Shown piece after piece: positions 7,643-16,375 of a DNA stretch of 64,000 bases. The DNA comes from Bacteroidota bacterium (GTDB taxonomy: Bacteria; Bacteroidota; Bacteroidia; Chitinophagales; Saprospiraceae), in assembly GCA_963169455.1 (NCBI GenBank), contig CAUJDW010000007.1, forward strand, positions 100,334 to 164,333, in the 5' to 3' direction. Position 1 is the first letter of the stretch. Every line of letters starts with the position of its first letter. The notes below the pieces were generated by a model that worked only from the letters and a program-made list of their open reading frames with translations, did not search any database and was not told the origin of the DNA. A program made the position numbers and the translations under genes.

Positions 7643-9157
7643 ATGAAAAACAAAACGCTGGTTTCCATACTGCTCGTCATTGCCATTATTGTTGTGGCCA
7701 ACCTCATTTCCCAGCAGTTGTATTTCCGCATGGACCTCACCGAGAATGGCCAGTACACCCTGAGCAAACCCACCCGCGACATCCTGCGCAACCTGGCTGA
7801 ACCCGTGACCGTTACGGCATATTTTTCCGAGAACATGCCGCCCGACATCGAGAAGGCCAAACGGGATTTCCAGGAGATGCTGGTGGAATACGCCAACCTT
7901 TCCAAAGGGCGGGTGGACTACCAGTTTATCGACCCCAAAGACGACGCCCAGAAACAGGAGGCCCTGCAGTCCGGCATCCAGCCGGTCATGATCACTTTGC
8001 GGGAGAAGGATCAGGCCAAGCAACAGCAGGCCTTCCTCGGCGCCGTCATCCGGGCGGGCGGGCAGCAGGAAGTGCTTCCCTTCCTCCCTCCCGGCGCGCC
8101 GATCGAATACAACCTGGCCCGAGCCATCAAAAAGCTTTCCGTGAAGGAAAAACCCTCAGTGGGCCTGGTGCAGGGGCATGGCGAACCCGGCATGGCCGAG
8201 CTGGGGCAGGTGATGGAAGAACTGAACGTGCTTTACAGCATAGAGAATATCGACCTGGAGGCCGAAGCAAGCATTCCGGACCGCTTCCGGGCAGTGGCTA
8301 TCGTCGCCCCGGCCGACACTATTCCCCCCACCCAGCTGGCCAAGCTGGATGACTACCTCAGCAGGGGCGGCAAACTGTTCATCGCCATGAACGCCGTGCA
8401 GGGCGATTTCCAGTCGGCAACGGGCTCCGCCAGCTATACCGGGCTGGAGGGCTGGCTGGCCGGCAAGGGGCTGAAAGTGGAAAGCAGCTTCGCCATCGAC
8501 GCCCAGTGCGGCACCGTTCAGGTTCAGCAACAGCAGGGCTTCTTTACGATCCGCACCCCGGTGCAGTTCCCCTTCCTGCCCGTTATCACGAATTTCCCGG
8601 AACACCCCGCCACCAAAGGCCTGGAACAGGTGGTGATGACCTTCGCCAGCCCCATGCAGTTCACGGGCGGCGAGGGCGTGTCCTTTACGCCCCTCGCCCT
8701 GACCTCCGTCAAGTCGGGCGTCATCAACCCGCCCGCTTATTTCGACATCAACAAACAGTGGGCCGATGCCGATTTCCCGCTGGGCAGCCTCATCGTCGGC
8801 GGCGTACTGGAAGGCAAACTGGCAGGTGAAGCCGTTTCCCGCATCGTGGTTTTCGGCGACGGCGACTTCCCCGTCTCGGGCCAGCAGGGCATGCAAAACC
8901 CCGATAACCTCAGCCTCATGGCCAACAGCATCGACTGGCTGTCCGACGACACCGGCCTGATCGAACTGCGCACCAAAGCCGTGGCTACGCGCCCCATTAG
9001 CCAGGAATATCTCAGCGATGATGCTTCGGGAAAACGCAATTTCCTGAAATACCTCAACTTCGGGCTGCCCATCCTGCTGGTGCTGCTCTACGGCTTCTTC
9101 CGGATGCAACGGCAAAAACAGATCCGCCTGAAACGGATGCAGGAAAGGTATGTTTGA
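7643..9157 (+). CDS. gldG: GldG, ABC transporter auxiliary protein
   Basis: The protein is 504 residues. There is one N-terminal membrane segment (residues 5-23), then a large extracytoplasmic domain with the family hallmark YFRMDLTENGQYTLSKPTRD. A second membrane segment lies near the C-terminus (FGLPILLVLLYGFF), followed by a short basic tail. This is the GldG/ABC_transp_aux architecture. In some Flavobacteria GldF and GldG are fused, but here they are separate genes 6 bp apart. It probably forms the periplasmic part of the GldA-GldF transporter, whose substrate is not known for any organism. Confidence 0.92.
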   Translation: MKNKTLVSILLVIAIIVVANLISQQLYFRMDLTENGQYTLSKPTRDILRNLAEPVTVTAYFSENMPPDIEKAKRDFQEMLVEYANLSKGRVDYQFIDPKDDAQKQEALQSGIQPVMITLREKDQAKQQQAFLGAVIRAGGQQEVLPFLPPGAPIEYNLARAIKKLSVKEKPSVGLVQGHGEPGMAELGQVMEELNVLYSIENIDLEAEASIPDRFRAVAIVAPADTIPPTQLAKLDDYLSRGGKLFIAMNAVQGDFQSATGSASYTGLEGWLAGKGLKVESSFAIDAQCGTVQVQQQQGFFTIRTPVQFPFLPVITNFPEHPATKGLEQVVMTFASPMQFTGGEGVSFTPLALTSVKSGVINPPAYFDINKQWADADFPLGSLIVGGVLEGKLAGEAVSRIVVFGDGDFPVSGQQGMQNPDNLSLMANSIDWLSDDTGLIELRTKAVATRPISQEYLSDDASGKRNFLKYLNFGLPILLVLLYGFFRMQRQKQIRLKRMQERYV

Positions 9158-9201
9158 CCATACCCCGGCTATTGACATTCAACCTAAAACAGCAGCGAAA
9201 T

Positions 9202-10134
9202 ATGAACAACAAAGTATTGCTCCTCATACTGTTGGCCCTGCTGGCCATCTACGGGCTGAGCCGCCTGTTTTCCGGAAAGCGGGACAGCACCTTTCAGGCT
9301 GAGCTGATCGCGCTGGACTCCATGAAGGTGGCCTCCCTGAGGTTGGACCCCAAAGGGGAGGAAGCCGTTTTTACACTTAAAAAAGAAGACGGGCGTTGGT
9401 TCGCCACCCAGGGGGAACTCACGGCGCCTGCCAAAGAGACCGCCATACAAAGCCTGCTGGCCGGGCTTTCCATGGTTCAGACAAAATACATTGCCGCCAA
9501 AGACAAAGACAAACTGGCCGAATTCGAGGTGGAAGAAGGCCTGGGGCATCACGTACAGGTGTATGACGAGGCGGGGAAATTGCTGAAGGATTTCTTCGTC
9601 GGGCGCTTCGACATCGACCAGCAGGCGCGCTCCATCACTACCTTCATCCGGCTGAACGGCCAGAACGAAGTCTATGCCGTGGACGGGATGCAAACCATGC
9701 CCTTCGGGCGCACTTTCCTGGATTACCGCAACAGCGAACTGATCAAAATGAAGCGGGAGATGGAAGTAACGGGCTTCGACTACGTGCTGGCCGATTCAAG
9801 CCTGCAATTCCGGAAAACGCCTGCCGGCTGGCAGGCCGGCAGCCTGCCGCTGGACTCCATGAAGGTGGAGAACTACCTGAACGTCCTGCGCAACATCTCC
9901 GGCGAAAGCTTCGCCGATGACTTCGACGAGTTGAAAGCCAGCCAGTATCCGCAGCAACAACTCATCATCAGGGGGAATAACATAGCGGAACCATTCGAAG
10001 TGGCTGTTTACCAGGATACCAGCCGGGAGCTGCCGTTCGTGATCCGCTCCAATTACAATCCGAACACCTATTTTGCCAGTGATTCTGCGGGCCTGTTCAG
10101 TAAGTTGTTCGTCCCTCTGAATGAACTGCAGTGA
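9202..10134 (+). CDS. DUF4340 domain protein, fourth gene of gld-type operon
   Basis: The protein is 310 residues from ATG 9202. It has an N-terminal membrane anchor (NNKVLLLILLALLAIYGLS) followed by a periplasmic domain with the repeated pattern typical of DUF4340 (VASLRLDPKGEEAVFTLKKE, then DGRWFATQGE). A TTG at 9154 would overlap gldG, but the added residues do not resemble the family. DUF4340 genes commonly follow gldG-like genes outside Flavobacteria, and the protein is probably a further periplasmic subunit of the transporter. Its biochemical role is unknown. Confidence 0.85.
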   Translation: MNNKVLLLILLALLAIYGLSRLFSGKRDSTFQAELIALDSMKVASLRLDPKGEEAVFTLKKEDGRWFATQGELTAPAKETAIQSLLAGLSMVQTKYIAAKDKDKLAEFEVEEGLGHHVQVYDEAGKLLKDFFVGRFDIDQQARSITTFIRLNGQNEVYAVDGMQTMPFGRTFLDYRNSELIKMKREMEVTGFDYVLADSSLQFRKTPAGWQAGSLPLDSMKVENYLNVLRNISGESFADDFDELKASQYPQQQLIIRGNNIAEPFEVAVYQDTSRELPFVIRSNYNPNTYFASDSAGLFSKLFVPLNELQ

Positions 10135-10273
10135 ACCGGCGGGATGTGTTTTCGGGCGCCCCCCATTGAATGACACCCCCACAAGGCGGCCCTGCTCACT
10201 GTTCCAGATGGCTTCCCATTCCCGGGAAAGAAAGCATGCTCCAAATGCCCTCATTTGCAGCCGGCCTGGCTGC

Positions 10274-11446
10274 TCATTGCTGGCGGCTCATTACGTAATG
10301 CTCGATAATCTTCGCCAGTTCCGGGTCGGCGGCATAACTGACCAGTTCATACAGGCCTGTTCCGTCATGGGACTTGATATAGGGGTTGGCGCGATACCGG
10401 ATCAGGAGGCGCACCATATCCTTGTGGCCGCCGGCAGTGGCGTGCATCAGGGCAGTAAAGCCGTCGTTGGTGTCCTGAATATCAATGGATGCGCCGCGTT
10501 CGAGCAGCAGTTCCCCCAGGCCGGCATGGCCGCCCATAGCGGCCGACATCAGGGGCGTAATGCGGTAAGGCGGCCCGGCGGCATCCGGCCCGGCGCCATA
10601 GTCCAGCAGGAGGCTGGCGATGGCGTGATGGCCAAAACGGGCGGCGGCGGCCAGGGGGGTGTAGCCCGCCCGGTTTGAGGCATCCGGGCTTGCGCCGTTG
10701 GCGAGCAGCAGTTGCACTACCTCTTCGCGGCCCCGTGCGGCAGCCCAGAGCAGCAGGGGCGCGCCCAGTTCGTCCTCCAGGCTTGCGGAGCCGCCGGCGT
10801 CGAGCCAGCGGCGGACTTCTTCCATGCGGCCCTGCTTTACGGCGAGCACCACTGAGCCTGCGGGGGTGTCAAGGGGTTTCCCGGCTCCTTTAGCGATAAA
10901 AAAATCGAGCAAATCCATGTGCCACTGCTGGGCGGCGATGTCGATGGCCGTTCCGTTGCGGCTGGCCACATCCCAGGAAGCTCCATGACGGAGCAGCACA
11001 TCGGCATAGGCGGCATGGCCGTAATAGGCCGCCCAGTTGAGCGCCGGGTCGCCGAAAGTGTCGCGGCGGTGCACGTCGGCGCCATTGTCAAGCAGCAGCA
11101 GGGCCATGGCCGTATCATTGCGGGCGCTGGCTTCCATGAGGGCTGTGCTTCCAAAGCCGTCGGGGCGGCTGTCGTCCGGCCTGGCGCCGTTTTTCAGGAG
11201 GCTGGCCGCCACGGCCAGATGGCCGCCGCGGGCCGCCAGCAGGATGGCGGGCATGCCGTTGGCGTCCCGGGCATGGGGGCCGGCGCCGGCGCGCAGGCAG
11301 GAATCCACGCGCGCCGCATTTCCCGATGCCACCGCTTCCAGCATAACAGCTTCAAGGCTACCCTGCCGCTCAGGGGCGGAAGGGCCGCAGCCCGTGATGG
11401 CCAGGGGCGAAAGCACCAAAAAAAGGAGAATGAGGCGGCATTCCAT
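10274..11446 (-). CDS. Ankyrin-repeat lipoprotein
   Basis: From the ATG at 11446 the protein is 390 residues with signal MECRLILLFLVLSPLAITGC, the Cys being the lipidation site. An upstream ATG at 11473 would add nine residues. The rest is about ten ankyrin repeats, seen as recurring units such as GMPAILLAARGGHLAVAASL, GSTALMEASARNDTAMALLL, GYTPLAAAARFGHHAIASLL and GFTALMHATAGGHKDMVRLL. Ankyrin arrays bind other proteins. A lipid-anchored one would act in the periplasm or on the surface, and its partner is unknown. It follows arsC on the same strand with a gap of about 45 bp, so the two may be cotranscribed. Confidence 0.88.
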   Translation of the reverse strand: MECRLILLFLVLSPLAITGCGPSAPERQGSLEAVMLEAVASGNAARVDSCLRAGAGPHARDANGMPAILLAARGGHLAVAASLLKNGARPDDSRPDGFGSTALMEASARNDTAMALLLLDNGADVHRRDTFGDPALNWAAYYGHAAYADVLLRHGASWDVASRNGTAIDIAAQQWHMDLLDFFIAKGAGKPLDTPAGSVVLAVKQGRMEEVRRWLDAGGSASLEDELGAPLLLWAAARGREEVVQLLLANGASPDASNRAGYTPLAAAARFGHHAIASLLLDYGAGPDAAGPPYRITPLMSAAMGGHAGLGELLLERGASIDIQDTNDGFTALMHATAGGHKDMVRLLIRYRANPYIKSHDGTGLYELVSYAADPELAKIIEHYVMSRQQ

Positions 11447-11492
11447 AATAACGGGAGAAGTTTTCATGGCCACGAAAAAGCACCGGAAAGCC

Positions 11493-11834
11493 CTAAAGCA
11501 GCTCCTGCACCCGCTCGGGAGGGCGGCCCACTACTGCCCTGCCGCCCTTTACGATGATTGGGCGCTGCATCAGCCTGGGGTTTTCGAGTAAAACCTCCAG
11601 CCATTCCGTCTCGGAAAGTTCCTTGTCTTTAAAGTTTTCCCGGAAAAGAGGCTCCTCCCTGCGGATGAGTTCGGAGGGCAGCATATCCAGCATTTTCAGC
11701 AGGTTTTGCAATTCCGCCCGGGAAAGAGGCTGCTCCAGGTACAAAACAATTTCGGGCTTGATGCCTTTATCCTCCAGGATGAACAGTGCTTCCCGGCTCT
11801 TCTGACAACGGGGGTTGTGGTATATCTTCATCAT
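11493..11834 (-). CDS. arsC: ArsC-family arsenate reductase (glutaredoxin type)
   Basis: The protein is 113 residues, the usual size for the family. The N-terminus MMKIYHNPRCQKSREAL holds the single catalytic Cys10 in the NPRCxKSR motif, and the C-terminus has the conserved LMQRPIIVKGGRAVVGRP segment. The enzyme reduces arsenate to arsenite with a glutaredoxin-type electron donor. Some ArsC/Spx/YffB relatives have other roles, and no ars operon regulator or efflux pump is adjacent, so arsenic resistance is not demonstrated. It is cytoplasmic. A second in-frame ATG is at 11831. Confidence 0.88.
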   Translation of the reverse strand: MMKIYHNPRCQKSREALFILEDKGIKPEIVLYLEQPLSRAELQNLLKMLDMLPSELIRREEPLFRENFKDKELSETEWLEVLLENPRLMQRPIIVKGGRAVVGRPPERVQELL

Positions 11835-11984
11835 GCAAATGCTGTTTCTGTTTTTCCGAAGGTAAGGAAATATATGAATAGGGGGTGCTGGAAAATTCAG
11901 AGGGGGAACAACCTCTTTCTGTCATCCGTTTAACAAATGCCGGGCTGAGGCGATGCGCTTTAAGCAGAAAGCCCATAATACTTT

Positions 11985-11992
11985 TATATTTG
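11985..11992 (+). promoter_or_regulatory. Candidate -7 box TATATTTG
   Basis: Exact TAnnTTTG match 54 nt before the T9SS choice-of-anchor B gene. It lies inside the longer reading frame that begins at 11885, supporting the later start at 12047. Confidence 0.45.
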
Positions 11993-12046
11993 TGCGGCCT
12001 GAAAACCCGCCATTACATTTTTTCACCGTATCCATCCAAACAGTTT

Positions 12047-14422
12047 ATGAAAAAAGTCCTTTTACTGCTCTTTTTTTCCGCCGGCTGGTTTCTCGGCACG
12101 GCCCAGCTCAACATGTCCCTGCTTTCGCAGGTGGAATACAATGTAAGCCTAAATGACGTATGGGGTTGGGTTGACCCCCAGAGCGGAACGGAGTACGCCC
12201 TCGTAGGCCTGGTCAACGGCGTATCCATCGTAAGCCTCGAAGACCCGGCCAATGCCGAAGAAGTGGCCTTCGTCCCGGGCCCGAATTCCACCTGGCGCGA
12301 CATCAAGACCTGGGGCAGTTTCGCCTACGTGACCAATGAAACCAGCAACGGCCTGCTCGTGATCGATATGTCCGGCTTGCCGGACAATGTCAGCTACATC
12401 GAATGGGCGCCCACCCTGCCCAACCTGGGGCCCTTGTCTTCCTGCCACAACCTCTACATCGACGAATACGGCTACTGTTACCTGGCAGGTTGCAACCTCA
12501 ATGGCGGCGGCATGCTGATCCTGAACGTGGATACCTCCACCGGCGAACCGGAATTCGTCACGGCGGCGCCGCCGGTTTACGCGCACGATGTCTATACGGT
12601 CAACAACCTGATGTTCTCCTCGGAACTTTACGTTGGCCAGATGGCTATTTACGATGTATCGGACAAACAGAACATCCAGCTTCTGGCTACCCAGCCTACG
12701 CCCTCCAGTTTTACCCACAACATCTGGGTGAATGAGGAACAAACCGTGGCATTCACCACCGATGAGCGCGCCAACGCGCCGGTAGCCGCCTACGACATCA
12801 CCGACCTGAACAACATCGTGGAGCTGGACCAGTACCGCCCCGTCGGCACGCTGGGCCTGGGGGTCATCCCCCACAACGTCCACGTCTGGGACAACTACCT
12901 GCTGATCTCTTACTATACCGATGGCGGCCGCGTTGTTGACGCCTCCCGCCCCTCCAACCTCATCGAAGTGGGCAACTACGACACCTGGCTGGGCGGCAAC
13001 GGCGGTTTCAACGGCTCCTGGGGGCTGTACCCCTTCCTGCCTTCGCGCACGGTGCTGGTGTCAGATATCGGAAACGGCCTGTACGTGCTGCAGCCCAACT
13101 TCGTCAGGGCCTGCTGGCTCGAAGGCACTGTGCGGGATTCCATAACCGGCGCCCTGCTCAAAGACGTGCGCGTGGAGATCAGTTCCAGCCAGCCCAACCT
13201 GGGTATTACCGACGCCTTCGGGCGCTTCGAAACCGGGCAGGTGCTGAGCGGCGCCTTCGAGGCTACCTTCTCCAAAACGGGCTACCACGACAAGGTCGTT
13301 GAGGTTGTACTGGAAAACGGCGTACTTACCGAACTGGAAGTCGAACTGGCGCCGCTGGTGTCTTACGCCATTTCCGGGCAAGCCATCCAGGCTGGCAGCG
13401 GCCTGGCCGTGCCGGGAGCCCAGGTGGTGGCCCTGGGTGAAGTGCTGTCCTACAGTGCTACAGCCGACGCCAACGGCAACTTCAGCTTCCCGCAGGTCAT
13501 TGCGGGCAATTACGACATCTACGCCGGCCTGTGGGGATATCGCCATGGCGCCGTGGAAAACGTCAACCTCAGCGGGAATACCAACCTCACCATCGAACTG
13601 GAGAAAGGTTATCAGGATGACTTCATCTTCGATCAGGGCTGGACAGCCACTTCCCAGGGCGCTACATCGGGTTTCTGGGCCCGGGAAGAACCTATCGGAA
13701 CCTACAACAATAATGCACTTTCCAACCCGGACTCCGACGCTCCCAACGACCTGGGCGGCGAGTGTTACGTAACCGGCAATGCAGGCGGCGGCGCAGGCGA
13801 TGACGATGTGGACAACGGTTCTGTCACCCTCACTTCTCCGGCCATGGACCTTTCCAATTACATCGACCCCGTTTTCACCGCCCAATACTGGTTCTACAAC
13901 AGCGGAGGCTTCGGCACCCCGAATGACGCACTGTCCATTCGCGTCAGCAACGGGGCACAGGAAGTGGAACTGGCCAATATCACCCAGTCGCAGAGCATCT
14001 GGCGGCCTGTGGGCGAAATACACCTGGCCGATTTCATCACCCTGACCGATCAGGTGCGGTTGATCTTTGAAACCTCCGACCTGGCCCAGAGCGGGCACCT
14101 CGTAGAGGCCGGCGTCGACCAGGTTCTCGTCGAAGACATGGGCACTACCGGCACAGATGAGCCGGCGGCGGGTTTCCGCCTCAGCGCCTTCCCGAACCCC
14201 TTCGATGGGGCGGCAACGCTTGCCTATTCGATCGATGGGGCCTACGGCCGGGCCGTGCTTCAGGTTTACAATGCCTTCGGCCAGGAAATGGAAGGTTTTG
14301 AACTTCAGGACGCCCATGGGCAGGTGCGCTTCGGCGCCGGGCTGCCCGGAGGCATCTACTGGGCCCGACTGCTGGTTGACGGGCAGCTGGCCCAGGCTGT
14401 CAGGCTGGTAAAGGTAAAATAA
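12047..14422 (+). CDS. Choice-of-anchor B family protein with T9SS sorting domain
   Basis: The protein is 791 residues. The signal peptide MKKVLLLLFFSAGWFLGTAQ fixes the start at 12047. Residues ~25-400 form a beta-propeller of LVIVD-like blades (DVWGWVDPQSGTEYALVGL, GVSIVSLEDPANAEEV, LLVIDMSGLP), the choice-of-anchor B region. Two carboxypeptidase-regulatory-like beta-sandwiches follow (WLEGTVRDSITGALLKDVRV and AISGQAIQAGSGLAVPGAQV), then a jelly-roll-like part. The last ~80 residues are a type A T9SS sorting domain (FRLSAFPNPFDGAATLAYSI ... GGIYWARLLVDG). It should be exported by Sec, moved across the outer membrane by T9SS and attached or released. The ligand or substrate is unknown. Confidence 0.9.
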   Translation: MKKVLLLLFFSAGWFLGTAQLNMSLLSQVEYNVSLNDVWGWVDPQSGTEYALVGLVNGVSIVSLEDPANAEEVAFVPGPNSTWRDIKTWGSFAYVTNETSNGLLVIDMSGLPDNVSYIEWAPTLPNLGPLSSCHNLYIDEYGYCYLAGCNLNGGGMLILNVDTSTGEPEFVTAAPPVYAHDVYTVNNLMFSSELYVGQMAIYDVSDKQNIQLLATQPTPSSFTHNIWVNEEQTVAFTTDERANAPVAAYDITDLNNIVELDQYRPVGTLGLGVIPHNVHVWDNYLLISYYTDGGRVVDASRPSNLIEVGNYDTWLGGNGGFNGSWGLYPFLPSRTVLVSDIGNGLYVLQPNFVRACWLEGTVRDSITGALLKDVRVEISSSQPNLGITDAFGRFETGQVLSGAFEATFSKTGYHDKVVEVVLENGVLTELEVELAPLVSYAISGQAIQAGSGLAVPGAQVVALGEVLSYSATADANGNFSFPQVIAGNYDIYAGLWGYRHGAVENVNLSGNTNLTIELEKGYQDDFIFDQGWTATSQGATSGFWAREEPIGTYNNNALSNPDSDAPNDLGGECYVTGNAGGGAGDDDVDNGSVTLTSPAMDLSNYIDPVFTAQYWFYNSGGFGTPNDALSIRVSNGAQEVELANITQSQSIWRPVGEIHLADFITLTDQVRLIFETSDLAQSGHLVEAGVDQVLVEDMGTTGTDEPAAGFRLSAFPNPFDGAATLAYSIDGAYGRAVLQVYNAFGQEMEGFELQDAHGQVRFGAGLPGGIYWARLLVDGQLAQAVRLVKVK

Positions 14423-14434
14423 ACGCAGCGAATC

Positions 14435-15544
14435 CTACCAGAACCCCATCACCCCTACGGACAGCCCGAAGGACAAATCAAAATCCCGGGCTGCGGTAGA
14501 GGTGGTGGGGCTTACGTTCCTTCCCGACAGGCTGAAGATCAGTTCAAGGGCCAGGTTTTCCGACAGGAAATTGTCCAGCCCCATGCCCATGCGCCAGGTG
14601 TTGAAGGTGAAGCTTTCGAAACCAAAGGATGTGATCGACTCACTCTTGCCGAGGGCATACCCCAGGGCCGGGAATAGCAACAAATTGTCGGCCACGGGAA
14701 GGTAGTATCGCAGGAAAGGTTCTGCCGAGCGGGAAAAAACATGCTCCATTCCCTCCGCGGCATTGGGGGAGCCTGCCACTCCCAGGGATAGGCCCAGGCT
14801 GAGGCGGTTCACCAGAAAAATGCCGCCGGTAAGCGCGACATCATAACGGCCGGGCTGCCCGAAAAGCAGGGCGCCGCCTGCCGAGCCGCCTGCCATCCAG
14901 CCACCGCTTTGTACGGCGTCCAGGCCCGGCCCTTGTGTTTCTGCTCCGGCGTTTTCTTCCGAAAGCCATGCCCTGAGGCGGACTCCCAGCCCCAGGCTGC
15001 GCTGTATCAGTTGCTGCTGGCCAGGCTGCCGGGCGCCGCCCACCTCCCGGTAGCGGTATTCGAGCAGCCCTTCCAGGCAGGCGCGGTTCAGGGCAAACAA
15101 ATTGGCGCCTGCAGCCAGGGAAAAACCACGCCCCTCCGCAACGGCATTGTCATCGGAACCAAAAGACTGGCTGAATTCTTCCCGCTGCCAGTACAGGCCG
15201 CCCTGTAAAAATGCGGGCAGGCGGCCCTTCCACACATAATACCTCATGTTGGGTTCGATGGAGAAAACCAGGCCCGAACTTTGAAAAAAGTCGTTGTTCA
15301 GCGCGACGAAATCATTCGACAGGCGGGCGCCGGGCGCCAGGCGCGGCAGGGCGAAGAAATGAAAATCGGCCCGGATAGTGTACTCGTGCAGAGACTGATC
15401 CGACAACCGCAGGTAGGCGTAGCGGTAACTGCCGGAAATATCGGCCATCCAGCTCCCGGCAGCCAGTTGGGCGGACAGCCCGCCGGGAAGGAAAAACAAA
15501 ACGGCCAGAATGCCCCGCCACCGCACCCCTGCCCCCCTATTCAT
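14435..15544 (-). CDS. Outer-membrane beta-barrel protein
   Basis: The protein is 369 residues from ATG 15544, with a signal peptide ending at LSAQ. The mature chain is rich in alternating amphipathic strands ending in aromatic residues, for example GSYRYAYLRLSDQ, ANLFALNRACLEGLLEYRYR, LGLSLGVAGSPN and the terminal FGLSVGVMGFW. The final aromatic residue is typical of BamA-inserted barrels. It seems built from two similar halves. The start overlaps the end of the uridine kinase gene by 8 bp (26 bp if the ATG at 15562 is used), so translation is probably coupled. It is unclear whether the protein conducts nucleosides for the neighbouring salvage genes. Confidence 0.8.
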   Translation of the reverse strand: MNRGAGVRWRGILAVLFFLPGGLSAQLAAGSWMADISGSYRYAYLRLSDQSLHEYTIRADFHFFALPRLAPGARLSNDFVALNNDFFQSSGLVFSIEPNMRYYVWKGRLPAFLQGGLYWQREEFSQSFGSDDNAVAEGRGFSLAAGANLFALNRACLEGLLEYRYREVGGARQPGQQQLIQRSLGLGVRLRAWLSEENAGAETQGPGLDAVQSGGWMAGGSAGGALLFGQPGRYDVALTGGIFLVNRLSLGLSLGVAGSPNAAEGMEHVFSRSAEPFLRYYLPVADNLLLFPALGYALGKSESITSFGFESFTFNTWRMGMGLDNFLSENLALELIFSLSGRNVSPTTSTAARDFDLSFGLSVGVMGFW

Positions 15545-16232
15545 AAGCCTCCGGCATCTCACCGGCCTGAATGCGCCCGGCCAGTTCTTCCACCTCAGCC
15601 TGCTGCAGGCCCGCCCTTTTGCGCAGGTATGCCTGCAGAAAGCCGGAAAGCACCTCCAGCCCCCAGTCGAACTGCTGGTTGTTATTGATCACCAGGTCTG
15701 CCTCGTCCATGTAGGGTTTGATGTAGCGCTCGAAAGTGGGCAGGACGTGGTGTTCGTAGCGGTACAACACATCCTCGATCGGATAATTGCGCTCCACCTG
15801 GTCGCGCTTGATCCGGCGGATGACCTTGAGGTTTTCCTTGGCGTGCAGGAAAACCTTGAGGTCCAGCAGCCTGCGGATTTTCTTGAAGTGGAAGACAAAT
15901 AAGCCTTCCACGATGAGGATGGGCGCCGGTTCGAAAGCCAGAAAGCGAGGCGTGGCGTTTTCATTGTTGAAAGTATACTCCTGGCGGCGCACCACCTCCC
16001 CCTTCATCAGGCGTTTGACATCCCTGACGAAAGCTTTTTTGTCGATGGAATGAGGGAGGTCGAAATTGTGGATACCCTGCTCATCCCGATACTGTTCCTC
16101 CCGGGGCCGGTAGTAGTCGTCCTGGGAGAGGATGCAGAGTTCTTCCCTTGAAAATCGCTCGTGTAGCTTTCGGATGAAGGTGGTTTTACCAGAGCCGCTG
16201 CCCCCGGTAATGCCAACGATCAGTGGTTTCAT
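15537..16232 (-). CDS. udk: Uridine kinase
   Basis: The protein is 231 residues. The P-loop GGSGSGKTT is at residues 10-18. The family segments ILSQDDYYRP, FDLPHSIDKKAF and VEGLFVF follow, with the lid-type arginines in RRIKRDQVERNYPIEDVLYRYE. It phosphorylates uridine and cytidine to UMP and CMP in pyrimidine salvage in the cytoplasm. It is divergent from a NupC-type transporter gene 143 bp away and shares a regulatory gap with it, which fits uptake plus trapping of nucleosides. Confidence 0.93.
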   Translation of the reverse strand: MKPLIVGITGGSGSGKTTFIRKLHERFSREELCILSQDDYYRPREEQYRDEQGIHNFDLPHSIDKKAFVRDVKRLMKGEVVRRQEYTFNNENATPRFLAFEPAPILIVEGLFVFHFKKIRRLLDLKVFLHAKENLKVIRRIKRDQVERNYPIEDVLYRYEHHVLPTFERYIKPYMDEADLVINNNQQFDWGLEVLSGFLQAYLRKRAGLQQAEVEELAGRIQAGEMPEAYE

Positions 16233-16254
16233 AAATGCCCGCTGCTGGTTTTCA

Positions 16255-16262
16255 CAAATTTA
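16255..16262 (-). promoter_or_regulatory. Candidate -7 box TAAATTTG for udk
   Basis: Reverse-strand exact TAnnTTTG match 22 nt before the udk ATG, back-to-back with the transporter box at 16341. Confidence 0.5.
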
Positions 16263-16340
16263 GCGCAGTTTTCCGAAAAATCGGAATTTTAAGAAGAGGG
16301 ATGCGGGGGCCATGGCGCGCATCAACCCGCAAAAGTTTAC

Positions 16341-16348
16341 TACATTTG
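16341..16348 (+). promoter_or_regulatory. Candidate -7 box TACATTTG for the nucleoside transporter
   Basis: Exact TAnnTTTG match 28 nt before the transporter ATG, about 80 bp from the divergent udk box. One regulator site between them could control both. Confidence 0.5.
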
Positions 16349-16375
16349 AGCGTTTACTGACAAAACTGAAAAACC

